A stretch of DNA of 6,517 bases, from assembly GCA_002360295.1 (NCBI GenBank), contig DEQI01000160.1:2172-8688 (forward strand), given 5' to 3'. Positions 1 to 5,629 of this stretch are shown here, in pieces; position 1 is the stretch's first letter; each line of letters opens with the position of its first letter. Position numbers and translations under genes: made by a program. The notes under the pieces are model-generated. The model was given only the letters and a program-made list of their open reading frames with translations, was not told the DNA's origin and searched no databases. This DNA is from Planococcaceae bacterium UBA3370 (lineage in GTDB: Bacteria; Bacillota; Bacilli; Bacillales_A; Planococcaceae).

Positions 1-563
1 AGCAACAATTAGAAGAGCAAAAAATTAAGGTAGACAAAGAACACCCATTATTCGTTTACATTCCTTGTGGAGTTGGTGGAGCACCTGGAGGGATTAGTTT
101 CGGACTAAAACAATTATTTGGTGAAGATGTGCACATATTTTTTGGAGAACCATGTCAATCACCCTGTATGTTATTAGGCATGATGACAGGATTACATGAT
201 CAAATTGATGTAGGACAAATAGGTTTATCAAACGATACCGAAGCGGACGGATTAGCAGTAGGACGTGCATCGAAATTTGTAGGGAAATTAATGGAAACTG
301 TCGTAAGTAGTTGTTATACTGTAGATGATGATTTTTTATTTCGCAGCTTAAAAGCGATGGTTGAGCAGGAAAATATTTTTATGGAGCCTTCTGCACATGC
401 GGGATTTTTTGGTCCCATTCAGCTCCTTTGTGAAGGGGGAGACTATATTGAAGCTCATCAACTAGCGCCGTATTTAAAAAATGCACATCATTTAATTTGG
501 TCTACTGGAGGAAATATGGTACCAAAACATTTACGTCAAGCCTATTTACAGACGGATCAATAG
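1..563 (+). CDS. dsdA: D-serine ammonia-lyase (D-serine dehydratase), C-terminal part, 5' end outside window
   Basis: This is a PLP enzyme of the fold-type II (tryptophan synthase beta/threonine dehydratase) superfamily that deaminates D-serine to pyruvate and ammonia in the cytoplasm. The reading frame is open from base 3 to a TAG at 561-563, giving about 186 residues, where whole DsdA proteins have about 440; the PLP-lysine and the phosphate-binding glycine loop must lie upstream. Visible family signatures are the glycine-rich PCGVGGAPGG near the start, FFGEPCQSPCMLLGM, and VGQIGLSNDTEADGLAVGR. These resemble DsdA much more than threonine or L-serine dehydratases. The C-terminus (STGGNMVP, then about a dozen residues) is complete. 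The gene has no visible tie to cobalamin synthesis and is followed after 14 nt by a small membrane-protein gene. The family call is confident; substrate specificity is inferred from family resemblance. Confidence 0.93.
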   Translation, partial: QQLEEQKIKVDKEHPLFVYIPCGVGGAPGGISFGLKQLFGEDVHIFFGEPCQSPCMLLGMMTGLHDQIDVGQIGLSNDTEADGLAVGRASKFVGKLMETVVSSCYTVDDDFLFRSLKAMVEQENIFMEPSAHAGFFGPIQLLCEGGDYIEAHQLAPYLKNAHHLIWSTGGNMVPKHLRQAYLQTDQ

Positions 564-577
564 GAAGGAATATAACT

Positions 578-925
578 GTGTTAGCACTCATTATTATTAG
601 TAGTTTTATAGTTGCAGGGATTTTAGATTTAACATTGCGTAAAAAGTTAAACATCGAAAAAAATGAAAAATTCATGGATCAATATTTGAATAAAAAGCAT
701 TTCTTTTTTGAAGTATTTTTAGGTATTGTCCTATTAACAATCATTACGGGTAATGGATATACAGGGAAGAATTTATATGTGTTATTGTTCTTGCTATTTT
801 CTATACTATTCGTTACCCGTTCTGCAATCGAATTTATTTTTTTACGTAAAAAACGCAAACATATTATATCATTCACTTATACAATAGTTTGTTTGTTATG
901 TGCGTTAATCATCTTTTTGCTTTAA
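578..925 (+). CDS. Small four-helix membrane protein, DUF4181-like, function unknown
   Basis: The protein has 115 residues from a GTG start. GTG 578 is chosen because AGGAAGG at 562-568, overlapping the dsdA stop codon, lies 9 nt upstream. The same frame stays open back to an ATG at 497, but that stretch lies inside the dsdA coding sequence and has no ribosome binding site. Four hydrophobic segments are visible at about residues 1-20, 43-58, 65-89 and 96-115. They are separated by basic clusters (RKK at 21-23, RKKRK at 90-94), which suggest those loops face the cytoplasm. There is no cleavable signal peptide and no catalytic motif. The LRKKL-N-IEK motif after helix 1 and the overall layout resemble the DUF4181 family of Bacillales, which I recall from memory and is only a moderate match. 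No function can be assigned. The 14-nt gap suggests co-transcription with dsdA. Confidence 0.75.
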   Translation: MLALIIISSFIVAGILDLTLRKKLNIEKNEKFMDQYLNKKHFFFEVFLGIVLLTIITGNGYTGKNLYVLLFLLFSILFVTRSAIEFIFLRKKRKHIISFTYTIVCLLCALIIFLL

Positions 926-931
926 CCATGT

Positions 932-955
932 TCTTAGTGCCTCACTAGATATTTT
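932..955 (+). terminator. Weak candidate terminator after the small membrane-protein gene
   Basis: A short hairpin lies 7 nt after the stop codon. The arms CTTAGTG (933-939) and CACTAG (943-948) pair with one bulged T around a three-base loop, and T932-A949 adds a pair. The tail (TATTTTC) is only partly T-rich. It is the only plausible end signal for the dsdA transcript here, but it is much weaker than the terminator at 1372-1406. Confidence 0.35.
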
Positions 956-1087
956 CAGATTTAGAGAGTTTGTCATTTGAATGGATGATGCTGTAAGCTA
1001 AATGATTCGTATGATGTTACTATTGTTTCGTTTTCAAAAGATTATTTTAAAATTTTAACTTTCATAACGAAATTCACTGTGATATAG

Positions 1088-1116
1088 TTGGAAAATAGAA
1101 GTATATGTATTTAAAA
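1088..1116 (+). promoter_or_regulatory. Possible sigma-A-type promoter of the cobalamin operon
   Basis: TTGGAA (1088-1093) and TTAAAA (1111-1116) are spaced by 17 nt and resemble -35 and -10 boxes, though the -10 match is poor. A start near 1123 would place the transcript's 5' end about 10 nt before the first riboswitch helix, which is a typical position. The region is so AT-rich that other -10-like words (for example AATAAT at 1121-1126) are available, so this is a weak call based mainly on location. Confidence 0.3.
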
Positions 1117-1132
1117 ATTGAATAATAAAACA

Positions 1133-1283
1133 CATTAAGTGCTCGATTATCGAGGTAAAAGGGAATCTAGTTAAATTCTAGGACAGCCCCCGCTACTGTA
1201 ATTGCAGATGAAATCACAAAGCCACCATCATTTGGGAAGGCGTGAGAGTAAAGTGAAGCATAAGTCAGGAAACCTGCTTAATG
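1133..1283 (+). ncRNA. Cobalamin (adenosylcobalamin-type) riboswitch aptamer
   Basis: Conserved blocks of the class I cobalamin riboswitch appear in the right order. They are AAAGGGAATCTAG (from 1157) with its partner CTAGGACAGC, the CCCCGCTACTGTAATTGCAG core (1187-1206), GATGAAATCAC, a CCACC...TTGGGAAGGC hairpin (P5/L5-like, about 1221-1241), AGTAAAGTGAAGCAT, and the B12 box AAGTCAGGAAACCTGC (1262-1277). The closing helix P1 pairs CATTAAG (1133-1139) with CTTAATG (1277-1283) over 7 perfect base pairs, which fixes the borders. It lies upstream of cbiH60 and a strong intrinsic terminator, so it should reduce operon transcription when coenzyme B12 is plentiful. The short GAAGT/GAAGC-type core and intact P5 hairpin favour the AdoCbl-binding class; that preference is an inference. 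Confidence 0.95.
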
Positions 1284-1293
1284 ATGTCAGAAC

Positions 1294-1316
1294 AAGCTTT
1301 TCGGAGGGAGAAGTTT
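1294..1316 (+). promoter_or_regulatory. Candidate P13 hairpin of the riboswitch with GGAGG loop
   Basis: Bases 1294-1302 pair with 1308-1316 over 9 base pairs (two of them G-U), closing the five-base loop GGAGG (1303-1307). The loop can pair with CCACC at 1222-1226 in the P5 hairpin of the aptamer: four G-C pairs around one A-A mismatch. It begins 10 nt after P1, the usual place for P13/L13 of cobalamin riboswitches, where a loop-loop contact with L5 senses the ligand. Found by eye, without energy calculation. Confidence 0.5.
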
Positions 1317-1377
1317 TGGTAAGGCAGTCGTGTACTGTCCTTTTTGCGATATATTTTTTATTGTGCCAAAAGTCTTT
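1310..1377 (+). promoter_or_regulatory. Candidate antiterminator helix
   Basis: GAAG (1310-1313) can pair with CTTT (1374-1377), and TTTTGGT (1314-1320) with GCCAAAA (1365-1371). This gives 11 base pairs, including wobbles, with a 2-nt bulge (1372-1373). The 5' strand overlaps the P13 hairpin and the 3' strand overlaps the 5' arm of the terminator, so the helix excludes both. It would form when no cobalamin is bound and allow read-through. Confidence 0.45.
1321..1345 (+). promoter_or_regulatory. Hairpin followed by five T residues inside the leader
   Basis: AAGG-CAGT (1321-1328) pairs with ACTG-T-CCTT (1334-1342), giving 8 base pairs with one bulged T and loop CGTGT. The T-run at 1341-1345 follows at once, so it looks like a minor intrinsic terminator or pause site. 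It is nested within the proposed antiterminator, so it could instead be a structural insert that brings the two antiterminator strands together. Confidence 0.45.
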
Positions 1378-1406
1378 GCTCTTTTCCGAAGAGCAAAGGC
1401 TTTTTT
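1372..1406 (+). terminator. Intrinsic terminator of the riboswitch expression platform
   Basis: A 12-bp stem with a single G-T wobble joins 1372-1383 to 1389-1400 around the loop TTCCG, followed by six T residues (1401-1406). It ends 22 nt before the GTG start of cbiH60 and about 90 nt after the riboswitch P1 helix. This position is typical of a ligand-controlled attenuator rather than the end of an upstream transcript. Confidence 0.9.
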
Positions 1407-1428
1407 ATGTTTAAGGGAGGCAATGAAT

Positions 1429-3057
1429 GTGAAGAAGGGGAAAATATTCGTAGTTGGCTTTGGACCTGGCGACTATGAACATATTACAAAACGTGCGGTC
1501 GATGCGCTACAGCAAAGTGATTATATTATCGGTTATAAAACGTATGTCGAGCTAATTGAACATTTAGTAACGGCAAAATCTATTGTCAGTACGGGTATGA
1601 CAGAAGAAGTATCGCGTGCACAAGAGGCTGTGAAGCAAGCTGAGGCAGGTCATATTGTATCCGTTATTTCAAGTGGAGATTCAGGTGTGTACGGTATGGC
1701 TGGATTAGTGTATGAAGTACTGATTGAGCTTGGATGGACTGAAAAAGAGGGGATTGCAGTAGAAGTTGTTCCAGGTATTTCTGCTATTAATTCTTGTGCT
1801 AGTTTACTAGGAGCCCCTGTTATGCACGACTCCTGCACGATTAGTTTAAGCGATCATTTAACACCTTGGACATTAATAGAAAAACGAATTGAAGCTGCAG
1901 CAATGGCTGATTTTGTCATTGCCTTTTACAATCCGAAAAGCGGTCGTCGTACTAGGCAGATTGCAGAGGCACAATCGATTTTATTAAAATATCGAAACCC
2001 AGCAACCCCAGTAGGCCTTGTGAAAAGTGCTTATCGAGATACGCAAAACATAGTGATGACAACACTTGGAGAAATGCTGAATCATGATATTGGGATGTTA
2101 ACAACTGTGATCGTTGGGAACTCTTCAACCTTTTTCTATGACGATAAAATGATTACGCCACGTGGTTATCAACGAAAGTATACGCTTGGTGAAGAAAAAC
2201 AACCATTACGCCCCCATCAGCGTTTGAAAAAAGAGGCAGAACCATGGGCACTTGACCAGGAAACAGGCTTAGCTCGTGGAGGGTATGAGAAAATGGAGGC
2301 AGTTACTCCTAAAAAGCCGAATAAAACGTCTTTACAAATGGCGACACTTGCACTTTCACTTGTGACGAAAAAAGAAGTGACAGAACCACAATATATTGAG
2401 CAAAAAATAGAATCCATATTTGAAGTAGCGGTCAGTCCTGGTGTAGCGAATAAGTTTTTTACACCTGAACAAATGCGTACTTTAGCTGAAGTTAGTGTGG
2501 ATGGCACAATGGAATATACGCCGGAGCATCAAATCCACCTCAAAATTCCAACAGATCAGCCACAGCAACTTGTTGATCGTTTACAAAAAGTTGGGTTTCT
2601 AGTGATGCCTACTGGTGATGTCGCAAATGTGAAAGCATGTGACTTCTGCTATGGCGAAAAAGCCGATTCTATCCCCTATGCAGAGCAATTACAAGAGCAA
2701 CTCGGAGGAATGAAGCTGCCTAAACAATTACATATCGGCTTTAATGGTTGTGGTATGGCGTGTTATCGAGCTGTTTTTGATGATATTGGCATTGTCTATC
2801 GAAAGTCGAAATTTGATTTATTTATCGGCGCAAAACCAGTAGGAAGAACAGCGCATGCAGCACAGCCGGTTGTGGAGGGCTTAGAGCCAGAACAACTTGT
2901 ACCGTTAGTTACACAAATCATCGAGGAGTATAAAGCGAATGCCCATCCAAATGAGCGTTTGTTTAAATATTTTAAACGAGTTAAAAAGATATTGAATTTT
3001 GACTATCAAGATATGGCAACAAAAATAAAAATTGAGCCTGCACCTTGCGGGGATTAG
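1429..3057 (+). CDS. cbiH60: Cobalt-factor III (C17) methyltransferase with C-terminal Fe-S sulfite/nitrite reductase-like domain (CbiH60 type)
   Basis: The enzyme contracts the macrocycle and transfers a methyl from SAM to C17, converting cobalt-factor III to cobalt-precorrin-4. GTG 1429 is preferred because GGGAGG (1415-1420) lies 8 nt upstream; ATG 1423 would leave only 2 nt. The protein has 542 residues, about twice an ordinary CbiH/CobJ (about 240-260). Residues 1-250 form the tetrapyrrole methylase domain: GFGPGD (10-15), SSGDSG (81-86), VPGISA (114-119) and AFYNPKSGRR. After a charged linker, about residues 325-500 resemble the ferredoxin-like and Fe-S parts of siroheme sulfite/nitrite reductases, with Cys404, Cys407, Cys441 and Cys445 as likely 4Fe-4S ligands. 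B. megaterium CbiH60 has this architecture and a 4Fe-4S centre. It is the first gene after the riboswitch and ends 10 nt before cbiJ. The first cysteine pair is spaced CxxC, not the CX5C of classical reductases. Confidence 0.93.
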   Translation: MKKGKIFVVGFGPGDYEHITKRAVDALQQSDYIIGYKTYVELIEHLVTAKSIVSTGMTEEVSRAQEAVKQAEAGHIVSVISSGDSGVYGMAGLVYEVLIELGWTEKEGIAVEVVPGISAINSCASLLGAPVMHDSCTISLSDHLTPWTLIEKRIEAAAMADFVIAFYNPKSGRRTRQIAEAQSILLKYRNPATPVGLVKSAYRDTQNIVMTTLGEMLNHDIGMLTTVIVGNSSTFFYDDKMITPRGYQRKYTLGEEKQPLRPHQRLKKEAEPWALDQETGLARGGYEKMEAVTPKKPNKTSLQMATLALSLVTKKEVTEPQYIEQKIESIFEVAVSPGVANKFFTPEQMRTLAEVSVDGTMEYTPEHQIHLKIPTDQPQQLVDRLQKVGFLVMPTGDVANVKACDFCYGEKADSIPYAEQLQEQLGGMKLPKQLHIGFNGCGMACYRAVFDDIGIVYRKSKFDLFIGAKPVGRTAHAAQPVVEGLEPEQLVPLVTQIIEEYKANAHPNERLFKYFKRVKKILNFDYQDMATKIKIEPAPCGD

Positions 3058-3067
3058 AGGTGCCCAC

Positions 3068-3841
3068 ATGATTTTATTTTTAGCAGGAACGAGCGATGCG
3101 AGAGATTTAGCTGTTCTTTTACAGCAAGCTGGTCATCGAATACTGGCAACCGTTGTAACAGAATCAGCAGCAAAAAGTTTAAAGGAAAAGGGCATTGAAC
3201 ACTTAATTGGTCGGTTAACGGCTGAAGAAATGGCAGATATAGTGAAGCAAAATAATTGTGATTTAATTGTTGATGCGTCTCATCCCTTTGCAGAAGAAGC
3301 TTCAAAACAAGCGATGAATGCTTCGAAAATTGCCAATGTTCCATATATACGTTTTGAGAGAGCGAAAGAAGAGCATGTGCATCCACTCATTACGAAAGTA
3401 GAAAGCTATGAGGCGGCAGCGAAGCTAGCTAAAGAAAAGCGCGGCACCATTATGTTAACAACGGGCAGTAAAACATTGGCTACCTTTACAAATGAGCTGT
3501 TACACGTAGAGGGTATTCGTTTATTGGCACGTATGTTACCAAACATGGAGAATATGGAAAAGTGCTCAACATTAGGTGTTGCACAAAAAGATATTATTGC
3601 CATACAAGGTCCATTTTCAAAAGAGCTGAACACCGCTTTATATAAGCAATATGGTGTTTCTCTCATGATTACCAAAGCAAGTGGGAAAGTTGGGTCAGTA
3701 GATGAAAAGATATCGGCCGCGCTTGAGTTAGGAATTGAAATCATATTGATTGACCGACCAATCATGACTTATGGTCAACAATATTCGAATTTTGAAGATA
3801 TTTTAAAAATCGTAGGGGGAATAAAACATGACAGCAAATAG
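3068..3841 (+). CDS. cbiJ: Cobalt-precorrin-6A reductase
   Basis: The protein has 257 residues, the usual CbiJ/CobK length. It reduces the corrin ring of cobalt-precorrin-6A to cobalt-precorrin-6B using a nicotinamide nucleotide, in the cytoplasm. ATG 3068 is chosen because it gives the canonical start MILFLAGTSDAR and has AGAGG (3056-3060), overlapping the cbiH60 stop, 7 nt upstream. An in-frame upstream ATG (3032) would run into cbiH60 without a ribosome binding site. Family motifs are GTSDA (7-11, nucleotide-binding loop), VDASHPFA (68-75), TTGSK (131-135) and QGPFS (180-184). The neighbours CbiC, CbiD and CbiET act just before and after it in the pathway. Its last 14 nt overlap cbiC, suggesting translational coupling. 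The presence of cbiD and CbiH60 argues for the cobalt-containing substrate rather than the metal-free one used by CobK. Confidence 0.93.
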   Translation: MILFLAGTSDARDLAVLLQQAGHRILATVVTESAAKSLKEKGIEHLIGRLTAEEMADIVKQNNCDLIVDASHPFAEEASKQAMNASKIANVPYIRFERAKEEHVHPLITKVESYEAAAKLAKEKRGTIMLTTGSKTLATFTNELLHVEGIRLLARMLPNMENMEKCSTLGVAQKDIIAIQGPFSKELNTALYKQYGVSLMITKASGKVGSVDEKISAALELGIEIILIDRPIMTYGQQYSNFEDILKIVGGIKHDSK

Positions 3842-4499
3842 GAACTTTAATACAGATTTCACACCACTAACAGTAGATCCAGATAAAATTTACGACTATA
3901 GCTTTTCAATTATTGCAGAAGAAATGGGCGAGCATCACTTTACAGAAGACCAATGGAAAGTGGTTCGACGTATTATTCATGCATCAGCAGATTTTGAGCT
4001 AGGGCGTAGTGTGCTGTTCACACCAGATGCGATTGAAGCGGGTATCAAATCTATTTTAGCAGGCCGTCATGTTGTGGCGGATGTACAAATGATTGAAAGT
4101 GGTTCAGGTCGCAAACGTTTCCAAAAACATGGTGGTGATTTGCATTGCTATATTGCCGATCCGGATGTATGGAAAGAGGCGAAAGCACAAAATACGACAC
4201 GTGCCATTATTTCTATGCAAAAAGCAGTACGTGAAAATGAAGGTGGAATTTATGCAATCGGTAATGCACCAACCGCGTTACTTGAATTAATTCGTTTAAT
4301 AAAAGAAGGGATTGCCAAACCAGATTTAATTATTGGGATGCCAGTAGGGTTTGTTTCAGCAGCAGAATCTAAAGAAGAGTTAGCTAAATTAGAAGGAATA
4401 CCGTTTATTACGAATGTTGGACGTAAAGGCGGTAGTACTGTAACCGTAGCTGCATTAAATGCCATTTCTATTTTAGCGGATGAACGAGCAGGGAAGTAA
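3828..4499 (+). CDS. cbiC: Cobalt-precorrin-8 methylmutase
   Basis: This 223-residue enzyme moves the methyl group from C11 to C12 of cobalt-precorrin-8, giving cobyrinic acid, the last ring modification before amidation; no cofactor is needed. The start ATG 3828 has AGGGGGA (3814-3820) 7 nt upstream, inside the end of cbiJ. The CbiC/CobH signature IIHASADFELGRSVLF contains His51, which corresponds to the catalytic histidine of the family. Further family blocks are VVADVQMIESGSGRKR, IGNAPTALLEL and GMPVGFVSAAESKE. Length and motifs are complete, with no sign of damage. The TAA stop shares its last A with the ATG of cbiD. Its position between cbiJ and cbiD matches the gene order of the B. megaterium cob operon as I recall it. 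Confidence 0.95.
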   Translation: MTANRNFNTDFTPLTVDPDKIYDYSFSIIAEEMGEHHFTEDQWKVVRRIIHASADFELGRSVLFTPDAIEAGIKSILAGRHVVADVQMIESGSGRKRFQKHGGDLHCYIADPDVWKEAKAQNTTRAIISMQKAVRENEGGIYAIGNAPTALLELIRLIKEGIAKPDLIIGMPVGFVSAAESKEELAKLEGIPFITNVGRKGGSTVTVAALNAISILADERAGK

Positions 4500-5629
4500 T
4501 GGAAAAGCCAAAGAAAGATCCGAAAGAAATGCGGCATGGTTTTACAACTGGTGCATGCGCTACTGCTGTGACAAAAGCGGCTCTTACGGCATTATTGACA
4601 AATGAAGAACAAGAAACAGTGACAATCCATCTACCAGTTGGTAAAGATGCAACGTTTACAATTGATAGATGTGCCTTTGAAGGAGATACAGTACGTTGCG
4701 AAACGATAAAAGATGCTGGGGATGACCCAGATGCTACACACCGAGCCCGTATTGTTAGTACAGTACGCTTGGTCGATACACCTGGTATTCATTTAGATGG
4801 AGGTATTGGAGTTGGTCGAGTGACAAAGCCAGGCTTGCCAGTAGAAGTAGGATTAGCAGCGATCAATCCCGTGCCACGAAAAATGATCACAGGTGTTGTA
4901 CAAGAGTTAATAGATGAATTTCAAATTACTAATGGCGTAGAAGTGATTATTTCAGTTCCTGATGGAGAAGAAATCGCCAAAAAAACGTTGAATGGGCGCC
5001 TTGGTATTATTGGTGGTATTTCGATACTCGGTACACGAGGCACAGTCGTTCCATTTTCTAGTTCGGCCTATATGGCAAGTATTGTGCAAGCTATTAGTGT
5101 AGCAAAATCAGCAGGCTGTAACCATGTTGTCCTTACAACAGGGGGTCGCAGTGAAAAATATGCGATGGCACAATATCCCGATTTACCAGAAGAAGCATTT
5201 ATTGAAATGGGTGACTTTGTTGGCTTTACGCTAAAGCATTGTAAACGCCTTGGGATCGAAAAAGTATCACTTGTTGGAATGATGGGGAAATTTTCAAAAG
5301 TGGCACAAGGTGTCATGATGGTGCATTCCAAAAGTGCTTCCGTCAATTTTCAATTTTTAGCGGAGCTTGCGGAAGCGGCAGGGGCTAATACGGAAACAAT
5401 TCAGGATGTATTACAAGCAAATACGGCATCACAAGTGGGGGACATAATGGTAGAGCGTGGGTATCATCCATTTTTCTATGAGCTATGTAAAAGCTGCTGT
5501 TATGCATCACTCCATCATGTAAAAAACGGATTAGTCATGTCGACATCGTTGTACTCGATGAAAGGTGAGTTATTAGGAAGGGCTGAGAATATTGCAACAA
5601 TCGATGAAAATGATTGGCATAGGGGATAG
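4499..5629 (+). CDS. cbiD: Cobalt-precorrin-5B (C1)-methyltransferase
   Basis: CbiD methylates C1 of cobalt-precorrin-5B with SAM to give cobalt-precorrin-6A. It is characteristic of the anaerobic route and unrelated in fold to the other cobalamin methylases. The 376-residue length is normal. Signatures are [10 protein letters not shown] (14-23), [11 protein letters not shown] (71-81), [25 protein letters not shown] and [16 protein letters not shown] 4499 overlaps the cbiC stop by one base (TAATG), a classic coupling arrangement, with AGGGA 4 nt upstream; an internal ATG (4529) at Met11 has no good ribosome binding site. The C-terminus carries a cysteine cluster, Cys330, Cys333 and Cys334 (CKSCC), followed by two histidines; whether this is usual in Bacillales CbiD cannot be judged here. 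The 3' end overlaps the next gene by at least 26 nt. Confidence 0.95.
   Translation: MEKPKKDPKEMRHGFTTGACATAVTKAALTALLTNEEQETVTIHLPVGKDATFTIDRCAFEGDTVRCETIKDAGDDPDATHRARIVSTVRLVDTPGIHLDGGIGVGRVTKPGLPVEVGLAAINPVPRKMITGVVQELIDEFQITNGVEVIISVPDGEEIAKKTLNGRLGIIGGISILGTRGTVVPFSSSAYMASIVQAISVAKSAGCNHVVLTTGGRSEKYAMAQYPDLPEEAFIEMGDFVGFTLKHCKRLGIEKVSLVGMMGKFSKVAQGVMMVHSKSASVNFQFLAELAEAAGANTETIQDVLQANTASQVGDIMVERGYHPFFYELCKSCCYASLHHVKNGLVMSTSLYSMKGELLGRAENIATIDENDWHRG

Larger units (their letters stand above)
926..1132. other. Gene-free AT-rich intergenic spacer
   Basis: No reading frame with a ribosome binding site is visible on either strand in this stretch between the membrane-protein gene and the riboswitch. 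Besides the weak hairpin near its left end and a possible promoter near its right end, it holds an imperfect AT-rich inverted repeat: TTTCGTT (1026-1032) and AACGAAA (1066-1072) flank the palindrome TTAAAATTTTAA (1047-1058). I see no tRNA, insertion sequence or CRISPR repeat. Confidence 0.6.

Noticed and set aside
497..577. ATG 497 as start of the membrane protein
   Set aside because: The segment overlaps dsdA in another frame, is hydrophilic, and lacks a ribosome binding site; GTG 578 has a well-placed one and starts the first hydrophobic helix.
973..1006. Possible hairpin TCATTT...AAATGA with inner GCTGTAAGC
   Set aside because: Only 6 and 3 base pairs with unpaired stretches between them, and no T-run; likely chance in AT-rich DNA.
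1202..1414. 70-codon open frame across the leader
   Set aside because: It lies wholly within the riboswitch, antiterminator and terminator, lacks a ribosome binding site, and its codons simply read conserved RNA elements.
1330..1428. Upstream extension of cbiH60 to an ATG at 1330
   Set aside because: The extension runs through the terminator stem and T-run, and has no match to the family N-terminus, which begins at the KKGKIFVVG segment right after GTG 1429.
2217..2507. Reverse-strand open frames inside cbiH60, cbiJ, cbiC and cbiD
   Set aside because: They are antisense shadows of confident coding sequences, with no recognisable protein features or ribosome binding sites.
3032..3067. ATG 3032 as start of cbiJ
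   Set aside because: It would overlap cbiH60 and add residues before the canonical MILFLAGTSDA start; there is no ribosome binding site.
4093..4290. 65-codon + strand frame inside cbiC
   Set aside because: It is a shifted-frame shadow of the conserved CbiC sequence.
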